Positions 34,305-43,108 of a stretch of DNA of 64,000 nucleotides are shown here, piece after piece. The first letter of the stretch is position 1; every line of letters begins with the position of its first letter. The stretch lies in assembly GCA_002840155.1 (NCBI GenBank), contig PGZH01000006.1:124001-188000 (forward strand), written 5' to 3'. This DNA is from Gammaproteobacteria bacterium HGW-Gammaproteobacteria-13 (GTDB lineage: Bacteria > Pseudomonadota > Gammaproteobacteria > Pseudomonadales > Pseudomonadaceae). Under the pieces are notes generated by a model, which was given only the letters and a program-made list of their open reading frames with translations, ran no database searches and was not told the DNA's origin. The translations under genes and the position numbers were made by a program.

Positions 34305-36365
34305 TCAGAAGTCCTTGCACAAGCGCAGCGCGTCATAGATCGCCGCGTGAGTGTTGCGCTGGGCTACGCAGTCGCCGATGCGGAACAGCAGATAACCCGC
34401 GCCCGCTTCGGATAAACAAGGCTGCGGCTGGATGGCGAACAGCGCTTCCACATCAATCTGGCCCTTGTTGCGCGAGCCGTCTTTGAGCGCGTAGTACAGG
34501 CGCTCATCGGGACGCACGCCGTTTTCCACCACCACCTGGTCGACCACCCGCTCTTCTTTCGCGCCGGTGTATTCGTTCTCCAGCACCGCCACCAGCTTGT
34601 CGCCTTCGCGGTAGACCTTTTCCAGCATCAGGTCGCCGGTCATGATCACTTCTTTCGGGTACAGGCTGCGGTAGTAGGTCGGGAAGCTGGTGCCGCCGAT
34701 GGCCACGCCCGGCTTGATATCGTCGGTGACGATTTCCACCTTGGCGCCCTTCTCGGCGATAAAGTCGGCCACCGACATGCCGGTGAATTCGCAGATGGTG
34801 TCGTAGACCAGCACGTTATTGCCCGGGGCGACCGTGCCGTCGAGGATGTCCCAACTGCTCACCACCAGGCCTTCGGCCGCGCCCCAGTGCTCGTTTTGCT
34901 CAATAAACGGATGGCCGCCGTTGGCCAGCACCACGATATCCGGGCGCAGGTCCATGATGCTGGCCTCGTCCGCGCCGGTGCCCAGGCGCAGGTCGATGTT
35001 CAGGCGCGCCAGTTCCAGCTGGAACCAACGGGTGATGCCGGCCATCTGATCACGCTGCGGCGCTTTGGCGGCCAGGCTGATCTGCCCGCCAAGGCTGTCT
35101 TTCTTCTCGAACAGGGTGACGTCGTGGCCACGCTCGGCGGCAACGCGCGCGGCTTCCATCCCGGCGGGGCCGCCGCCGACGATCACCACCTTGCGCTTCG
35201 GCCCGCTGGTTTTTTCGATGATATGCGGCAGGCCCATATATTCGCGGCTGGTCGCGGCGTTCTGGATGCACAGCACGTCCAGGCCCTGGTACTGGCGGTC
35301 GATGCAGTAGTTGGCACCGACGCACTGTTTGATCTGGTCGACCTGGCCCATCTTGATCTTGGCGATCAGGTGCGGGTCGGCGATATGCGCGCGGGTCATG
35401 CCGACCATATCGACATAGCCGCCTTCGAGGATGCGCGTGGCCTGATTTGGGTCCTTGATGTTCTGCGCGTGCAGCACCGGCACCTTGACCACTTCCTTGA
35501 TCCCGGCCGCCAGGTGCAGGAACGGCTCCGGCGGGTAGCTCATATTCGGGATGACGTTGGCCAGGGTGTTGTGGGTGTCGCAACCCGAGCCGACTACGCC
35601 GAGAAAATCGATCATGCCGGTGGCGTCGTAGTAGGCGGCGATCTGCTTCATGTCCTCGTGGGACAGGCCGTCCGGGTGGAATTCGTCGCCGCAGATGCGC
35701 ATGCCGACGCAGAAGTCGTCGCCGACTTCCTTGCGCACGGCCTTGATCACTTCCAGGCCAAACTTCATGCGGCCCTCGAAGGTGCCGCCCCATTCGTCGG
35801 TGCGCTTGTTCACCCGTGGCGACCAGAACTGGTCGATCATATGCTGGTGCACGGCGGACAGCTCGATGCCGTCCAGACCGCCTTCTTTAGCGCGGCGTGC
35901 GGCGCTGGCATAGTTGCCGATCACCCGCCAGATTTCCTCCACCTCGATGGTCTTGCAGGTGGCACGGTGTACCGGCTCACGGATGCCGGACGGCGACATC
36001 AGGGTCGGCCAGTGGAAGCCATCCCAACGCGAGCGGCGGCCCATGTGGGTAATCTGGATCATGATCTTGGCGCCGTGCTTGTGCATGGCATCAGCGAGAT
36101 TCTGGAAGTGCGGGATGATCCGGTCGGTCGACAGGTTGACCGAACTCCACCACTGCTGCGGGCTGTCGATGGCCACCACCGAGGAACCGCCGCAGATCGC
36201 CAGGCCGATGCCGCCCTTGGCCTTCTCTTCGTAATACTTGATATAGCGCTCGGTGGTCATGCCGCCGTCGGTGGCATACACCTCGGCGTGCGCGGTGCTG
36301 AGTACGCGGTTGCGGATGGTCAGCTTGCCGATTTGAATCGGCTGGAACATTGCCTCGAAAGCCAT
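34305..36365 (-). CDS. dgcA: Dimethylglycine demethylase flavoprotein DgcA
   Basis: 686 residues in the old-yellow-enzyme/trimethylamine-dehydrogenase family. An FMN TIM barrel (about 1-370; PIQIGKLTIRNRVLSTAHAE, GGLDGIELSAVHQHMIDQF) is followed by a cysteine segment for a 4Fe-4S cluster (CVGANYCIDRQYQGLDVLC) and a dinucleotide-binding region (KVVIVGGGPAGMEAARVAAE). It demethylates dimethylglycine to sarcosine, releasing formaldehyde. A GAGGATG site lies 8 bases before the ATG. Confidence 0.93.
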   Translation of the reverse strand: MAFEAMFQPIQIGKLTIRNRVLSTAHAEVYATDGGMTTERYIKYYEEKAKGGIGLAICGGSSVVAIDSPQQWWSSVNLSTDRIIPHFQNLADAMHKHGAKIMIQITHMGRRSRWDGFHWPTLMSPSGIREPVHRATCKTIEVEEIWRVIGNYASAARRAKEGGLDGIELSAVHQHMIDQFWSPRVNKRTDEWGGTFEGRMKFGLEVIKAVRKEVGDDFCVGMRICGDEFHPDGLSHEDMKQIAAYYDATGMIDFLGVVGSGCDTHNTLANVIPNMSYPPEPFLHLAAGIKEVVKVPVLHAQNIKDPNQATRILEGGYVDMVGMTRAHIADPHLIAKIKMGQVDQIKQCVGANYCIDRQYQGLDVLCIQNAATSREYMGLPHIIEKTSGPKRKVVIVGGGPAGMEAARVAAERGHDVTLFEKKDSLGGQISLAAKAPQRDQMAGITRWFQLELARLNIDLRLGTGADEASIMDLRPDIVVLANGGHPFIEQNEHWGAAEGLVVSSWDILDGTVAPGNNVLVYDTICEFTGMSVADFIAEKGAKVEIVTDDIKPGVAIGGTSFPTYYRSLYPKEVIMTGDLMLEKVYREGDKLVAVLENEYTGAKEERVVDQVVVENGVRPDERLYYALKDGSRNKGQIDVEALFAIQPQPCLSEAGAGYLLFRIGDCVAQRNTHAAIYDALRLCKDF

Positions 36366-36402
36366 TACGGCATCCTCACGGTAAACGGCCTAGCGTTTCA
36401 CT

Positions 36403-36451
36403 GTGGGAGGCGCTTTAGCGGCGATGCTGTCGCGGCTAAAGCCCCTCCCAC
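36403..36451. repeat. Inverted repeat (GTGGGAGG..GCTTTAGC family)
   Basis: GTGGGAGGCGCTTTAGCGGCG with CGCGGCTAAAGCCCCTCCCAC, in the gap between dgcA and the DUF5943 gene. Confidence 0.85.
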
Positions 36452-36464
36452 GCACGGTATTTTT

Positions 36465-36995
36465 CTAGCGTGGTTTCACCACAAACAGGCCATCGTCGTG
36501 GCCTTCTTCGGAGCCGCCATAGACCTGCTCGGCCACGGTGCGCAGCGCGCTGCCCTGGGCCTGGAGAATCTGGTCCATGGCGCCGGCAAACCAGCCGGTG
36601 AACATGTAGTCGACCTTGCGCCCGCACTTGCCGTAGACGTAGACGAAGGCCGAATGCTTGAGCTTCACCGACGCGGTGCCGGCGGCCAGGTCGATGGCTT
36701 CGATCTCGAACAGCCCCCAGCCGCGCTGCGACAGGCGCTTCATATAGTGTTCGAACACTGCCACGCCAGACAGACCGTGGCATTCGGCCTCTTTCTCACA
36801 CCAGTGCCAGGCAGACTTGTAGCCGGCCTTGTAGAGAATCTCGGCATAGGCCTCAGCGCCCAGTACCTCTTCAATACCGATATGGTTGTTGACGAAGAAA
36901 TGCCGCGGCACATAGAGCATCGGCAGCGCGTCGGTGGTCCAGACGCCGGTTTCGTCGTCGACCTGGATAGGCATTTCGGGTGCGTGGGTAGCCAT
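36465..36995 (-). CDS. DUF5943 (V4R-like) protein of the dgc operon
   Basis: 176 residues. The C-terminal part resembles small-molecule-binding 4-vinyl-reductase (V4R) domains: LKHSAFVYVYGKCGRKVDYMFTGWFAGAMDQI and cysteines in WCEKEAECHG and GKCG. A protein of this kind accompanies dgcA in P. aeruginosa (PA5397 position). Its exact role is unknown; the operon position implies a part in dimethylglycine demethylation, perhaps as a sensor or cofactor chaperone. Confidence 0.8.
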   Translation of the reverse strand: MATHAPEMPIQVDDETGVWTTDALPMLYVPRHFFVNNHIGIEEVLGAEAYAEILYKAGYKSAWHWCEKEAECHGLSGVAVFEHYMKRLSQRGWGLFEIEAIDLAAGTASVKLKHSAFVYVYGKCGRKVDYMFTGWFAGAMDQILQAQGSALRTVAEQVYGGSEEGHDDGLFVVKPR

Positions 36996-37022
36996 GTGTT
37001 GAAACTCCGGATCAGGTTATGG

Positions 37023-37110
37023 GTAGGGTGGATGGCGCTTCATCCATCCACCGCGCACGTGAGCCTGCGCGTGGTGAATTGGTGGATGAAAAGAGCGTCA
37101 TCCACCCTAC
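37023..37110. repeat. Inverted repeat (GTAGGGTGGA family)
   Basis: GTAGGGTGGATGGCGCTTCA at the left pairs with GAGCGTCATCCACCCTAC at the right, between the dipeptidase and DUF5943 genes. Confidence 0.88.
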
Positions 37111-37126
37111 GGATTGCGGTTCGCGC

Positions 37127-38104
<978 letters not shown>

Positions 38105-38180
38105 CAGGCAGTCCCCCTTTATCGGTGTCGCCAAACCCGTTGTTGGCGCTTTGGACTGAGCATATCCCTGGGGGCTCGGG

Positions 38181-38204
38181 CGACCGGGTGCAAAAACGAC
38201 CGGG
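38181..38204. promoter_or_regulatory. Direct repeat upstream of the dgc operon
   Basis: CGACCGGG occurs twice with 16-base period (38181-38188 and 38197-38204), separated by TGCAAAAA, about 77 bases upstream of the first dgc-operon gene. A candidate activator site; not matched to a known consensus. Confidence 0.3.
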
Positions 38205-38260
38205 GTATTGCCGAAAGCGTCAAAGCCGGGTCGCAGGCGGATATGTCTCAGATTAAGCAT

Positions 38261-38324
38261 GTGGGAGGTGCCGGGCGGCGATCCGCTTTAGCGGCGATGC
38301 TGTCGCGGCTAAAGCCCCTCCCAC
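38261..38324. repeat. Inverted repeat (GTGGGAGG..GCTTTAGC family)
   Basis: GTGGGAGGTGCCGGGCGG at the left and CGCGGCTAAAGCCCCTCCCAC at the right, with internal CCGCTTTAGCGGCG. Lies upstream of the dgc operon. Confidence 0.85.
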
Positions 38325-38361
38325 AGGTCACTAGCCGTAGACATGGAGGGAGGCAGGGAAA

Positions 38362-38399
38362 TAAAAAAAGCCTCTGCCCGGGGGTATCCGGCAGAGGCC
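38362..38399 (-). terminator. Rho-independent terminator of the gbcA transcript
   Basis: On the minus strand, GCCTCTGCC pairs with GGCAGAGGC across a GC-rich loop and is followed by TTTTTTTAT. Lies 121 bases after the gbcA stop and 22 bases after the small frame 38422-38511, placing that frame inside the gbcA mRNA. Confidence 0.9.
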
Positions 38400-38421
38400 A
38401 AGGTGACCCTTGAGGAGGGTC

Positions 38422-38511
38422 TCAGTGTGTTGCGGTGGACGCGGGCCTGGGGCGCGCGGCCAGCAGGCCGTAGGCGGTCAGGCCGAGCAGTAGCCGCAGG
38501 CCAAGCGTCAT
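38422..38511 (-). CDS. Possible 29-residue membrane-type small protein downstream of gbcA
   Basis: MTLGLRLLLGLTAYGLLAAR followed by PRPASTATH. The N-terminal 19 residues are hydrophobic. The ATG is 8 bases after the gbcA stop, and the sequence GGAGTAAGG spanning that stop is a good ribosome binding site, which suggests coupling to gbcA. The frame ends before the gbcA terminator. No family is known to me; conservation is untested. Confidence 0.4.
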   Translation of the reverse strand: MTLGLRLLLGLTAYGLLAARPRPASTATH

Positions 38512-38519
38512 ATATAGCC

Positions 38520-39812
38520 TTACTCCGCGCCGACCTGGCGCAAGTACGGCGCTGGCGCTGCGCCTAGGTTGTTGAGCACGCGCTCGCTGTACCAGTCGAT
38601 AAAGTTGACCACGCCAAACTCGTAGGTTTTCGAGTACGGGCCGGGCTGGTAAGCGGTGGAGTTGATGCCGCGTTGGTTTTCTTCGGCCAGGCGACGGTCC
38701 TGATCGTTGGTGGCGTCCCATACCTGGCGCAGACGCGCCACGTCGTAATCAACGCCTTCCACGGCATCCTTGTGCACCAGCCACTTGGTGGTGACCATGG
38801 TTTCCTGGGCGCTGATCGGCCAGACGGTGAAGACGATCAGGTGATCGCCCATGCAGTGGTTCCACGAATGCGGCAGGTGCAGGATGCGCATCGAGCCCAG
38901 GTCCGGGTCGGTGATGCGGCCCATCAGCTTCTTACAGCCCTGCTTGCCGTCCATGGTCATCGATACGGTGCCCTTGAGCAGCGGCATGCGCACGATGCGG
39001 TTACGCAGGCCAAAGCTGGCGTGGGCGTAAGGGATGTTGTCCTTATCCCAGCGGGTGGTGCATTCGCTCACCTGATCCTTGAACGCCTGGGTGGCGCGCG
39101 GGTCGGTGACGTCATCCCACTCCAGCAGGGTATTCAGCAGTTCCGGGTGCGAACCGTTGCAGTGGTAGCACTCGCGGTTGTTCTCCAGCACCAGCTTCCA
39201 GTTGGCCTTCTCCATCAAGGTGGTCTGCACCGCCACCTTGGTGTTTTCCATGTCGTAGGGCTCCATATAGTGAGCCAGGGTGCTGAGGAAATCGTCGATG
39301 GCCGGCGGGTTCTCGGCCAGGGAGATAAAGATGTAACCGCCCGCCACTTTGCAGTTGACCGGCTTGAGGCTGTAGTCCTTGAGGTCGAAATCCGCGCCCA
39401 TCTCGCTGCCGGCGAACAGCAGGCGACCGTCCAGTTCGTAGGTCCACTGGTGATACGGACACACCAGTTTGGCCACCTTGCCCTTGTCGCTGGTGCACAA
39501 GCGCGAGCCCCGGTGCCGGCAGACGTTATGGAAGGCATGCACCACGCCATCGGCGCCGCGAATCACCATGATCGGGTTGTCGCCAATCTGCAGGGTGAGG
39601 TAGTTGCCCTTGGCCGGAATCTCGCAGGTCATGCCGGCGATCAGCCACTCCTTGTGGAAGATCTCCTGCATATCGATCTTGAACAGGCGCTCGTCGTTGT
39701 AGAACGGCTGCGGCAGCGAGAAGGTGCGCTCGCGGGTCTGCAACATCTCGGCGGTGGCCTTGCGTGCGGGCTCCAGCGGATCGCCCAGGCTCAGGGTGGA
39801 AGTGACGTCCAT
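38520..39812 (-). CDS. gbcA: Glycine betaine monooxygenase, oxygenase component
   Basis: 430 residues; a Rieske non-heme iron oxygenase alpha subunit. The Rieske motif is CRHRGSRLCTSDKGK..CPYHQWTYE (residues about 98-122). The mononuclear iron ligands follow in NNRECYHCNGSHPELL (His-x4-His region). With GbcB it oxidises one methyl group of glycine betaine, giving dimethylglycine and formaldehyde. GGAGTTACCG precedes the ATG. It is transcribed divergently from gbcB across a 351-base regulatory gap. Confidence 0.94.
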   Translation of the reverse strand: MDVTSTLSLGDPLEPARKATAEMLQTRERTFSLPQPFYNDERLFKIDMQEIFHKEWLIAGMTCEIPAKGNYLTLQIGDNPIMVIRGADGVVHAFHNVCRHRGSRLCTSDKGKVAKLVCPYHQWTYELDGRLLFAGSEMGADFDLKDYSLKPVNCKVAGGYIFISLAENPPAIDDFLSTLAHYMEPYDMENTKVAVQTTLMEKANWKLVLENNRECYHCNGSHPELLNTLLEWDDVTDPRATQAFKDQVSECTTRWDKDNIPYAHASFGLRNRIVRMPLLKGTVSMTMDGKQGCKKLMGRITDPDLGSMRILHLPHSWNHCMGDHLIVFTVWPISAQETMVTTKWLVHKDAVEGVDYDVARLRQVWDATNDQDRRLAEENQRGINSTAYQPGPYSKTYEFGVVNFIDWYSERVLNNLGAAPAPYLRQVGAE

Positions 39813-40163
39813 CGGTAACTCCTCAATGGCTCATCGTCTAGTGCGACGGCCGTAAAAGTGGCTAATCGGTTGCTACGCAAGGTGGCGTCATTACCCCGTT
39901 CTGCGCCTGCCGATGGCGACTGGATGAAAGAGGAATTCGCTCGTGACCTTTTGCTTCGGCTGGCTGCGAGTGTGGCGCTGAGTGGGGGCGAAACCTTATC
40001 TATGGGCGACATGGTCACATCCGTTTCCGACGCGGCAAACCAAGGCCTGCGCGGCAGGTCGCGATAAGCATGTAAATGTCGCTGGCAGATAAATGAGCGC
40101 CCCGGCCAGTACGCACAATCCGCCCCATACAAGGCCGATGTCCGGCCGCGCGGAGAGACGTCC
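39813..40163. promoter_or_regulatory. Divergent gbcA/gbcB regulatory region
   Basis: No gene is seen in these 351 bases. GCGACA at 40006-40011 and TGTCGC at 40077-40082 match hexamers found in other promoter gaps of the betaine cluster and may be GbdR half-sites. GbdR is the established activator of gbcA and gbcB in P. aeruginosa; the exact binding sequence was not verified here. Confidence 0.5.
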
Positions 40164-41267
40164 ATGACGACGAACGACTTCCTCAACCCGGTTACCACGC
40201 AGACCTGGAGCAACGGTCGGCATATGGTGCGCTGCGTCAAAGTCATCCAGGAAACCTGGGATGTGCGCACCTTCTGCTTTATGGCCGATCAACCGGTGCT
40301 GTACTTCTTCAAACCGGGGCAGTTCGTCACCCTGGAGCTGGAGATCGACGGCCAGCCAGTGATGCGCTCCTACACCATTTCCAGCTCGCCTTCGGTGCCC
40401 TACAGCTTTTCCATCACCATCAAGCGGGTGCCAGGCGGCAAGGTCTCCAACTGGCTGCACGACAACCTCAATGAAGGCGACGAGCTGCCGGTGCACGGCC
40501 CGGTCGGGCTGTTCAACGCCATCGACTTTCCCGCCGACAAGGTGCTCTACCTCAGCGGCGGTGTTGGCATTACCCCGGTGATGTCGATGGCGCGTTGGTT
40601 CTACGACACCAACGGCAATGTCGATATGGTCTTCGTGCACAGCGCGCGCTCGCCGAAGGACATCATCTACCACCGCGAGCTGGAACACATGGCCGCGCGG
40701 ATCAACAACTTCAGCCTGCATGTGATCTGCGAGAAGCACGGCCTGGGCGAGGCTTGGGCCGGTTATCGCGGCTACCTCAACCAGAAGATGCTGGAGCTGA
40801 TTGCCCCGGATTACCTGGAACGGGAAATCTTCTGCTGCGGCCCGACGCCCTATATGAATGCGGTCAAACGCCTGCTGGAAAGCAATGGCTTTGATATGCG
40901 GCGCTACCACGAGGAATCCTTCGGCGCGACGCCGGCGGATGTACGCGAAGAGGTCAAGGAACTGGCCGCCGAAGCCGCCGATGCCGACCCGGTGCCAGCC
41001 GCCGATCAGCACCAGGTGGCCTTTACCAGCACCGGCAAGAGCATTCGCGTCGACCCAGGCGAAACCGTGCATGCGGCCGCCGCCAAGCTTGGCCTGCATA
41101 TCCCCAAGGCCTGCGGCATGGGCATCTGTGGCACCTGCAAGGTGATGAAGACGGCCGGCGAAGTGACTATGGAACACAACGGCGGCATTACCGACGAAGA
41201 CGTGGCCGAGGGTTATATCCTCTCGTGCTGCAGCGTGCCGCAGGGGGATGTGGCGATCGAGTATTGA
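40164..41267 (+). CDS. gbcB: Glycine betaine monooxygenase, reductase component
   Basis: 367 residues: an FAD/NAD ferredoxin-reductase module (about 20-260; MRSYTISSSPS flavin motif, GGVGITPVMSMARW, FCCGPTPYMNAV) and a C-terminal plant-type 2Fe-2S ferredoxin domain with CGMGICGTCKV and a last Cys in YILSCCSVP. It supplies electrons from NADH to GbcA. A strong terminator follows the gene. Confidence 0.93.
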   Translation: MTTNDFLNPVTTQTWSNGRHMVRCVKVIQETWDVRTFCFMADQPVLYFFKPGQFVTLELEIDGQPVMRSYTISSSPSVPYSFSITIKRVPGGKVSNWLHDNLNEGDELPVHGPVGLFNAIDFPADKVLYLSGGVGITPVMSMARWFYDTNGNVDMVFVHSARSPKDIIYHRELEHMAARINNFSLHVICEKHGLGEAWAGYRGYLNQKMLELIAPDYLEREIFCCGPTPYMNAVKRLLESNGFDMRRYHEESFGATPADVREEVKELAAEAADADPVPAADQHQVAFTSTGKSIRVDPGETVHAAAAKLGLHIPKACGMGICGTCKVMKTAGEVTMEHNGGITDEDVAEGYILSCCSVPQGDVAIEY

Positions 41268-41298
41268 AGGCTTTGTAAGCACAACACCACACACAGCA

Positions 41299-41341
41299 AA
41301 ACGCCGCACTCGCCATCAAGGCCGGTGCGGCGTTTTTTTTG
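41299..41341 (+). terminator. Rho-independent terminator of gbcB
   Basis: AACGCCGCAC pairs with GTGCGGCGTT and is followed by an uninterrupted T-run, 30 bases after the gbcB stop. Confidence 0.93.
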
Positions 41342-41367
41342 CGTGAAACATACTGCGATGGACCTTT

Positions 41368-41420
41368 GTAGGAGCGGGCTTGCCCGCGATAAAACTGATC
41401 GCGGGCAAGCCCGCTCCTAC
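41368..41420. repeat. Inverted repeat (GTAGGAGCGGGC family)
   Basis: GTAGGAGCGGGCTTGCCCGC and GCGGGCAAGCCCGCTCCTAC are exact complements with a short loop, between the convergent gbcB and gbdR. Confidence 0.92.
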
Positions 41421-41437
41421 AGGGTATTCAGCGTGGC

Positions 41438-42541
41438 TTAAAGCCTGACACTGGCAAAGGTCGACTCCCCCTGCGCCCGCGTCAGCGCGGCCATGGCCGA
41501 GGATGGCGATGGGCGCATCAGGTCTTCCGGCATTGGCAGCAGCGCCACCACATTGCCGCCTTGCTGGCCGGCGCGCTCATCGCGTGGCGGGATGCCGAAG
41601 TATTCGCGGTAGCACTTGGAGAAATGCGGGGTGGAGACAAAGCCACACACAGAGGCCACTTCGATGATCGACATGCTGGTCTGCTTGAGCAGTTGGCGTG
41701 CACGGATCAGCCGCAGCTTGAGGTAGTAACGCGACGGTGAGCAGTGCAGGTACTTCTGGAACAGGCGCTCCAGCTGACGGCGCGAGACATCGACATACAG
41801 CGCCAGCTGATCGAGGTCGATTGGTTCTTCCAGGTTGGCTTCCATCAGCGCGACGATTTCCTGCAGCTTCGGCTGGTTGGTGCCGAGCATATGCTTGAGC
41901 GGCACACGCTGGTGATCCTGTTCGTTGCGAATACGTTCGTAAATAAACATCTCGGAAATCGCCGCCGCCAGCTCGCGGCCATGCTCGCGGCCAATCACGT
42001 GCAGCATCATGTCCATCGGCGCAGTGCCGCCGGAGCTGGTGTGGCGGTTGCGATCAATCGAGAACAAACGGGTGCTGACGCCCGCGCGCGGGAAGGCTTC
42101 CTGCATCGAGGCCAGACACTCCCAGTGCACGCTGCAATCGAAACCATCCAGCAGCCCGGCCTTGGCCAGCGCCCAGCTGCCGGTGCATACCGCGCCCAGC
42201 TGCGCACCGTGGCGCGCCTGGCTTTGCAGCCACTGCACATGCTCGCGGGTAACGCTGTGCTGAATGTCCACACCGCCGCAGACGATTACCGCATCCAAGC
42301 GCGGCGCGCTGGCCATGCTGGCGTCCGGGGTGATCTGCAGGCCATCGCTGGCGCAGAGCGGCAGGCCGCTCTGGCTGAGGGTGTGCCAGCGGTACAACTC
42401 CTTGCCGGACAACTGGTTGGCCATGCGCAGCGGCTCAACGGCAGACGCCAGGGAAATCAGGGTGAAGTTGTCGAGCAGGAGAAAGCCGATGGACTGCGGC
42501 GCACGGCTCTGGGGTTGTGCCCCTTGAGTGGACTGTGACAT
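41438..42541 (-). CDS. gbdR: Transcriptional activator GbdR (AraC family)
   Basis: 367 residues from MSQSTQGAQPQSRAPQSI at 42541, the length of P. aeruginosa GbdR. An N-terminal DJ-1/PfpI-like amidotransferase-fold sensor (about 20-205; LDAVIVCGGVDIQHS, LGAVCTGSWALAKAGLLDG) is followed by a C-terminal AraC helix-turn-helix (about 240-325; VDVSRRQLERLFQKYL, VASVCGFVSTPHFSKCYREYFG). It activates betaine and dimethylglycine catabolism in response to those metabolites. A BetI-type operator lies 125 bases upstream of its start. Confidence 0.93.
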   Translation of the reverse strand: MSQSTQGAQPQSRAPQSIGFLLLDNFTLISLASAVEPLRMANQLSGKELYRWHTLSQSGLPLCASDGLQITPDASMASAPRLDAVIVCGGVDIQHSVTREHVQWLQSQARHGAQLGAVCTGSWALAKAGLLDGFDCSVHWECLASMQEAFPRAGVSTRLFSIDRNRHTSSGGTAPMDMMLHVIGREHGRELAAAISEMFIYERIRNEQDHQRVPLKHMLGTNQPKLQEIVALMEANLEEPIDLDQLALYVDVSRRQLERLFQKYLHCSPSRYYLKLRLIRARQLLKQTSMSIIEVASVCGFVSTPHFSKCYREYFGIPPRDERAGQQGGNVVALLPMPEDLMRPSPSSAMAALTRAQGESTFASVRL

Positions 42542-43107
42542 CAGGTAAACCCTCACGCGAAGCAAAGCACGGTAGTGAGCCCCTCTATAGGGTGGCTCTT
42601 CTTATGGTTCTGGGACTGCACAACGCCAGATCGACAGCCAGCACAACGCAAAGGCCGTGCCTAAATTGATTGGGCGTTCAATTAAAAATAGCTGGCCTAG
42701 CCCAACGCTAGTGCCACGAGGCGTTGGCAGGAGCGACAGAAGCATCCTGATTACGACCGCAAACGCCCGGTCGGCGGGCGCTTGAGCATTTCGGTAGCAC
42801 TGCCTGGCGGCAGCTTTGTCACCCCGCTACGCAGGGTAAAAACGGCGCGGTAACGGACCAACGGTCAGGCCGTATTCAGCAGCCTTGCGCTGCCCTTTTC
42901 CGCTGCGCCGAACAGCCACGCACCACAAATGTGCGCAATGCGCAGCACGCACCCGATTGAACGCCCAGCGCCTGATTTACGATCTTGCGAGCTAGAGTCC
43001 TGCAAGGCAAAAACAGGCGAGGAAGCGGAGTGTGCTTTTGCACATGAGCATTCCGAGCTTGTTTTTAACGCAGCAGGGCCGACGCGCAGCTAATCGTAAA
43101 CAGGCGC
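42542..43107. other. 566-base gap between gbdR and sdaB
   Basis: No gene. It holds a BetI-type operator at 42666, a 12-base inverted repeat TGGGCGTTCAAT (42671-42682) / ATTGAACGCCCA (42956-42967), and a structured element at 42967-43108 next to the sdaB stop. The middle (about 42740-42950) is GC-rich with no signal I can name. Confidence 0.6.
42666..42681. promoter_or_regulatory. BetI-type operator upstream of gbdR
   Basis: TTGATTGGGCGTTCAA differs at only two central bases from TTGATTGATCGTTCAA, the palindrome upstream of both betI and betB in this window. TTAA follows on the right, as at betB. Suggests BetI may also bind the gbdR promoter; inference. Confidence 0.5.
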
Positions 43108-43108
43108 T
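42967..43108. repeat. Structured element with terminal inverted repeats after sdaB
   Basis: AGCGCCTGATTTACGAT (42967-42983) is mirrored by ATCGTAAACAGGCGCT (43093-43108), whose last base is the first base of the sdaB stop codon. Inside, 43009-43069 forms an imperfect hairpin from AAAAACAGGC to GCTTGTTTTT. About 142 bases; it resembles a small non-coding dispersed repeat of pseudomonads and could end the sdaB transcript. Confidence 0.45.

Noticed and set aside
39859-39874. Sigma-54-like TGGCTAATCGGTTGCT in the gbcA/gbcB gap
   Set aside because: GG-N10-GC spacing is right but the -24 box lacks the usual CAC, and it lies about 290 bases from gbcB; no sigma-54 activator context is visible.
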